From Pseudomonas sp. 8O (GTDB lineage Bacteria > Pseudomonadota > Gammaproteobacteria > Pseudomonadales > Pseudomonadaceae): a DNA stretch of 64,000 nt. The stretch lies in the NCBI RefSeq assembly GCF_902506495.1, contig NZ_LR733264.1, positions 310,001 through 374,000 of the forward strand. The letters run 5' to 3'. The notes beneath the pieces are model-generated. The model saw nothing but the letters and a program-made list of their open reading frames with translations, was not told where the DNA came from and ran no database searches. The translations under genes were made by a program, and so were the position numbers. Shown piece by piece: positions 63,913-64,000 of this stretch; within the stretch, counting starts at the first letter, position 1; every line of letters starts with the position of its first letter.

Positions 63913-64000
63913 ATGGACGACAGAGCTGTCGAGCAGCCGCCAAGGCCCTGGACGCCGCTGCTGGTTGCGCTTGGTCTGCTACTGGGGTTGGGTGGCCTGA
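63913..64000 (+). CDS. N-terminus of a membrane protein, partial (possibly a PQQ-dependent dehydrogenase)
   Basis: 29 codons are visible: a polar, proline-rich start (MDDRAVEQPPRPWTPLL) leading into a hydrophobic helix (VALGLLLGLGGL). GAAGGAGAG precedes the ATG. The pattern recalls the first helix of membrane-bound glucose/quinate dehydrogenases, but the fragment is too short to be sure. Confidence 0.6.
   Translation, partial: MDDRAVEQPPRPWTPLLVALGLLLGLGGL

Overview
The window looks like a chromosomal segment of a high-GC Pseudomonas (sensu lato). The evidence is the gene order groEL-groES-fxsA-HugZ-like-SDR, ispB / rplU-rpmA-cgtA-proB-creA and bauR / bauA-bauC, plus many copies of the Pseudomonas 'GTAGGAGC...GCTCCTAC' REP hairpin. 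An Ectopseudomonas (mendocina/oleovorans-like) origin is possible but not shown. I see no rRNA, tRNA or CRISPR array.

Layout. 0-3 kb: part of a BMP-type nucleoside ABC importer (ATPase, permease, start of a second permease), minus strand. 3-7 kb: a membrane protein, an SDR, and a tightly overlapping tetR-yigZ-DUF922 protease operon. 7-11 kb: beta-alanine catabolism (bauR divergent from bauA-bauC). 11-17.5 kb: two small lipoproteins, an arylamine N-acetyltransferase, a SulP transporter with a beta-carbonic anhydrase, a MITE-like element, a small membrane-anchored protein and an InaA kinase. 17.7-29 kb: groESL with a sigma-32-like promoter, fxsA, a HugZ-like protein, an SDR, ispB, L21/L27, CgtA, ProB, CreA and Mqo. 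29-41 kb: lipoproteins, an acyltransferase, small conserved proteins, an SRAP peptidase, a chemoreceptor, an M48 lipoprotein protease, an Mn2+ (yybP-ykoY) riboswitch controlling a GDT1-family exporter, rsmC, hprA and a LysE exporter. 41-53.7 kb: a lipid or hydrophobic-substrate locus (thiolase, acyl-CoA ligase, DUF1302 barrel, DUF1329 protein, MalT/LuxR regulator, alpha/beta hydrolase, metal-dependent hydrolase, AraC regulator). 61.5-64 kb: an MBL-fold hydrolase, two tandem OmpA lipoproteins and the start of a membrane protein.

Between about 53.8 and 61.4 kb lies an AT-richer island read entirely on the minus strand: a tyrosine integrase; a four-gene operon in which every junction is an ATGA overlap (C5 DNA methyltransferase, phosphoribosyltransferase-like protein, ORC/CDC6-like AAA ATPase, unknown Rossmann-like protein); and an Abi-family HEPN RNase. 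Next to the Abi gene, on the opposite strand, is a candidate ~60-nt RNA with its own promoter and terminator. A perfect 14-bp palindrome overlaps the likely promoter of the methyltransferase operon. This is the best candidate for an undescribed, probably anti-phage, system. Its function is inferred from domain content, gene coupling and context only.

Start codons were moved inward from the longest reading frame where a ribosome binding site, signal peptide or family length favoured it. All functional calls come from motifs and remembered family features; no search was run.
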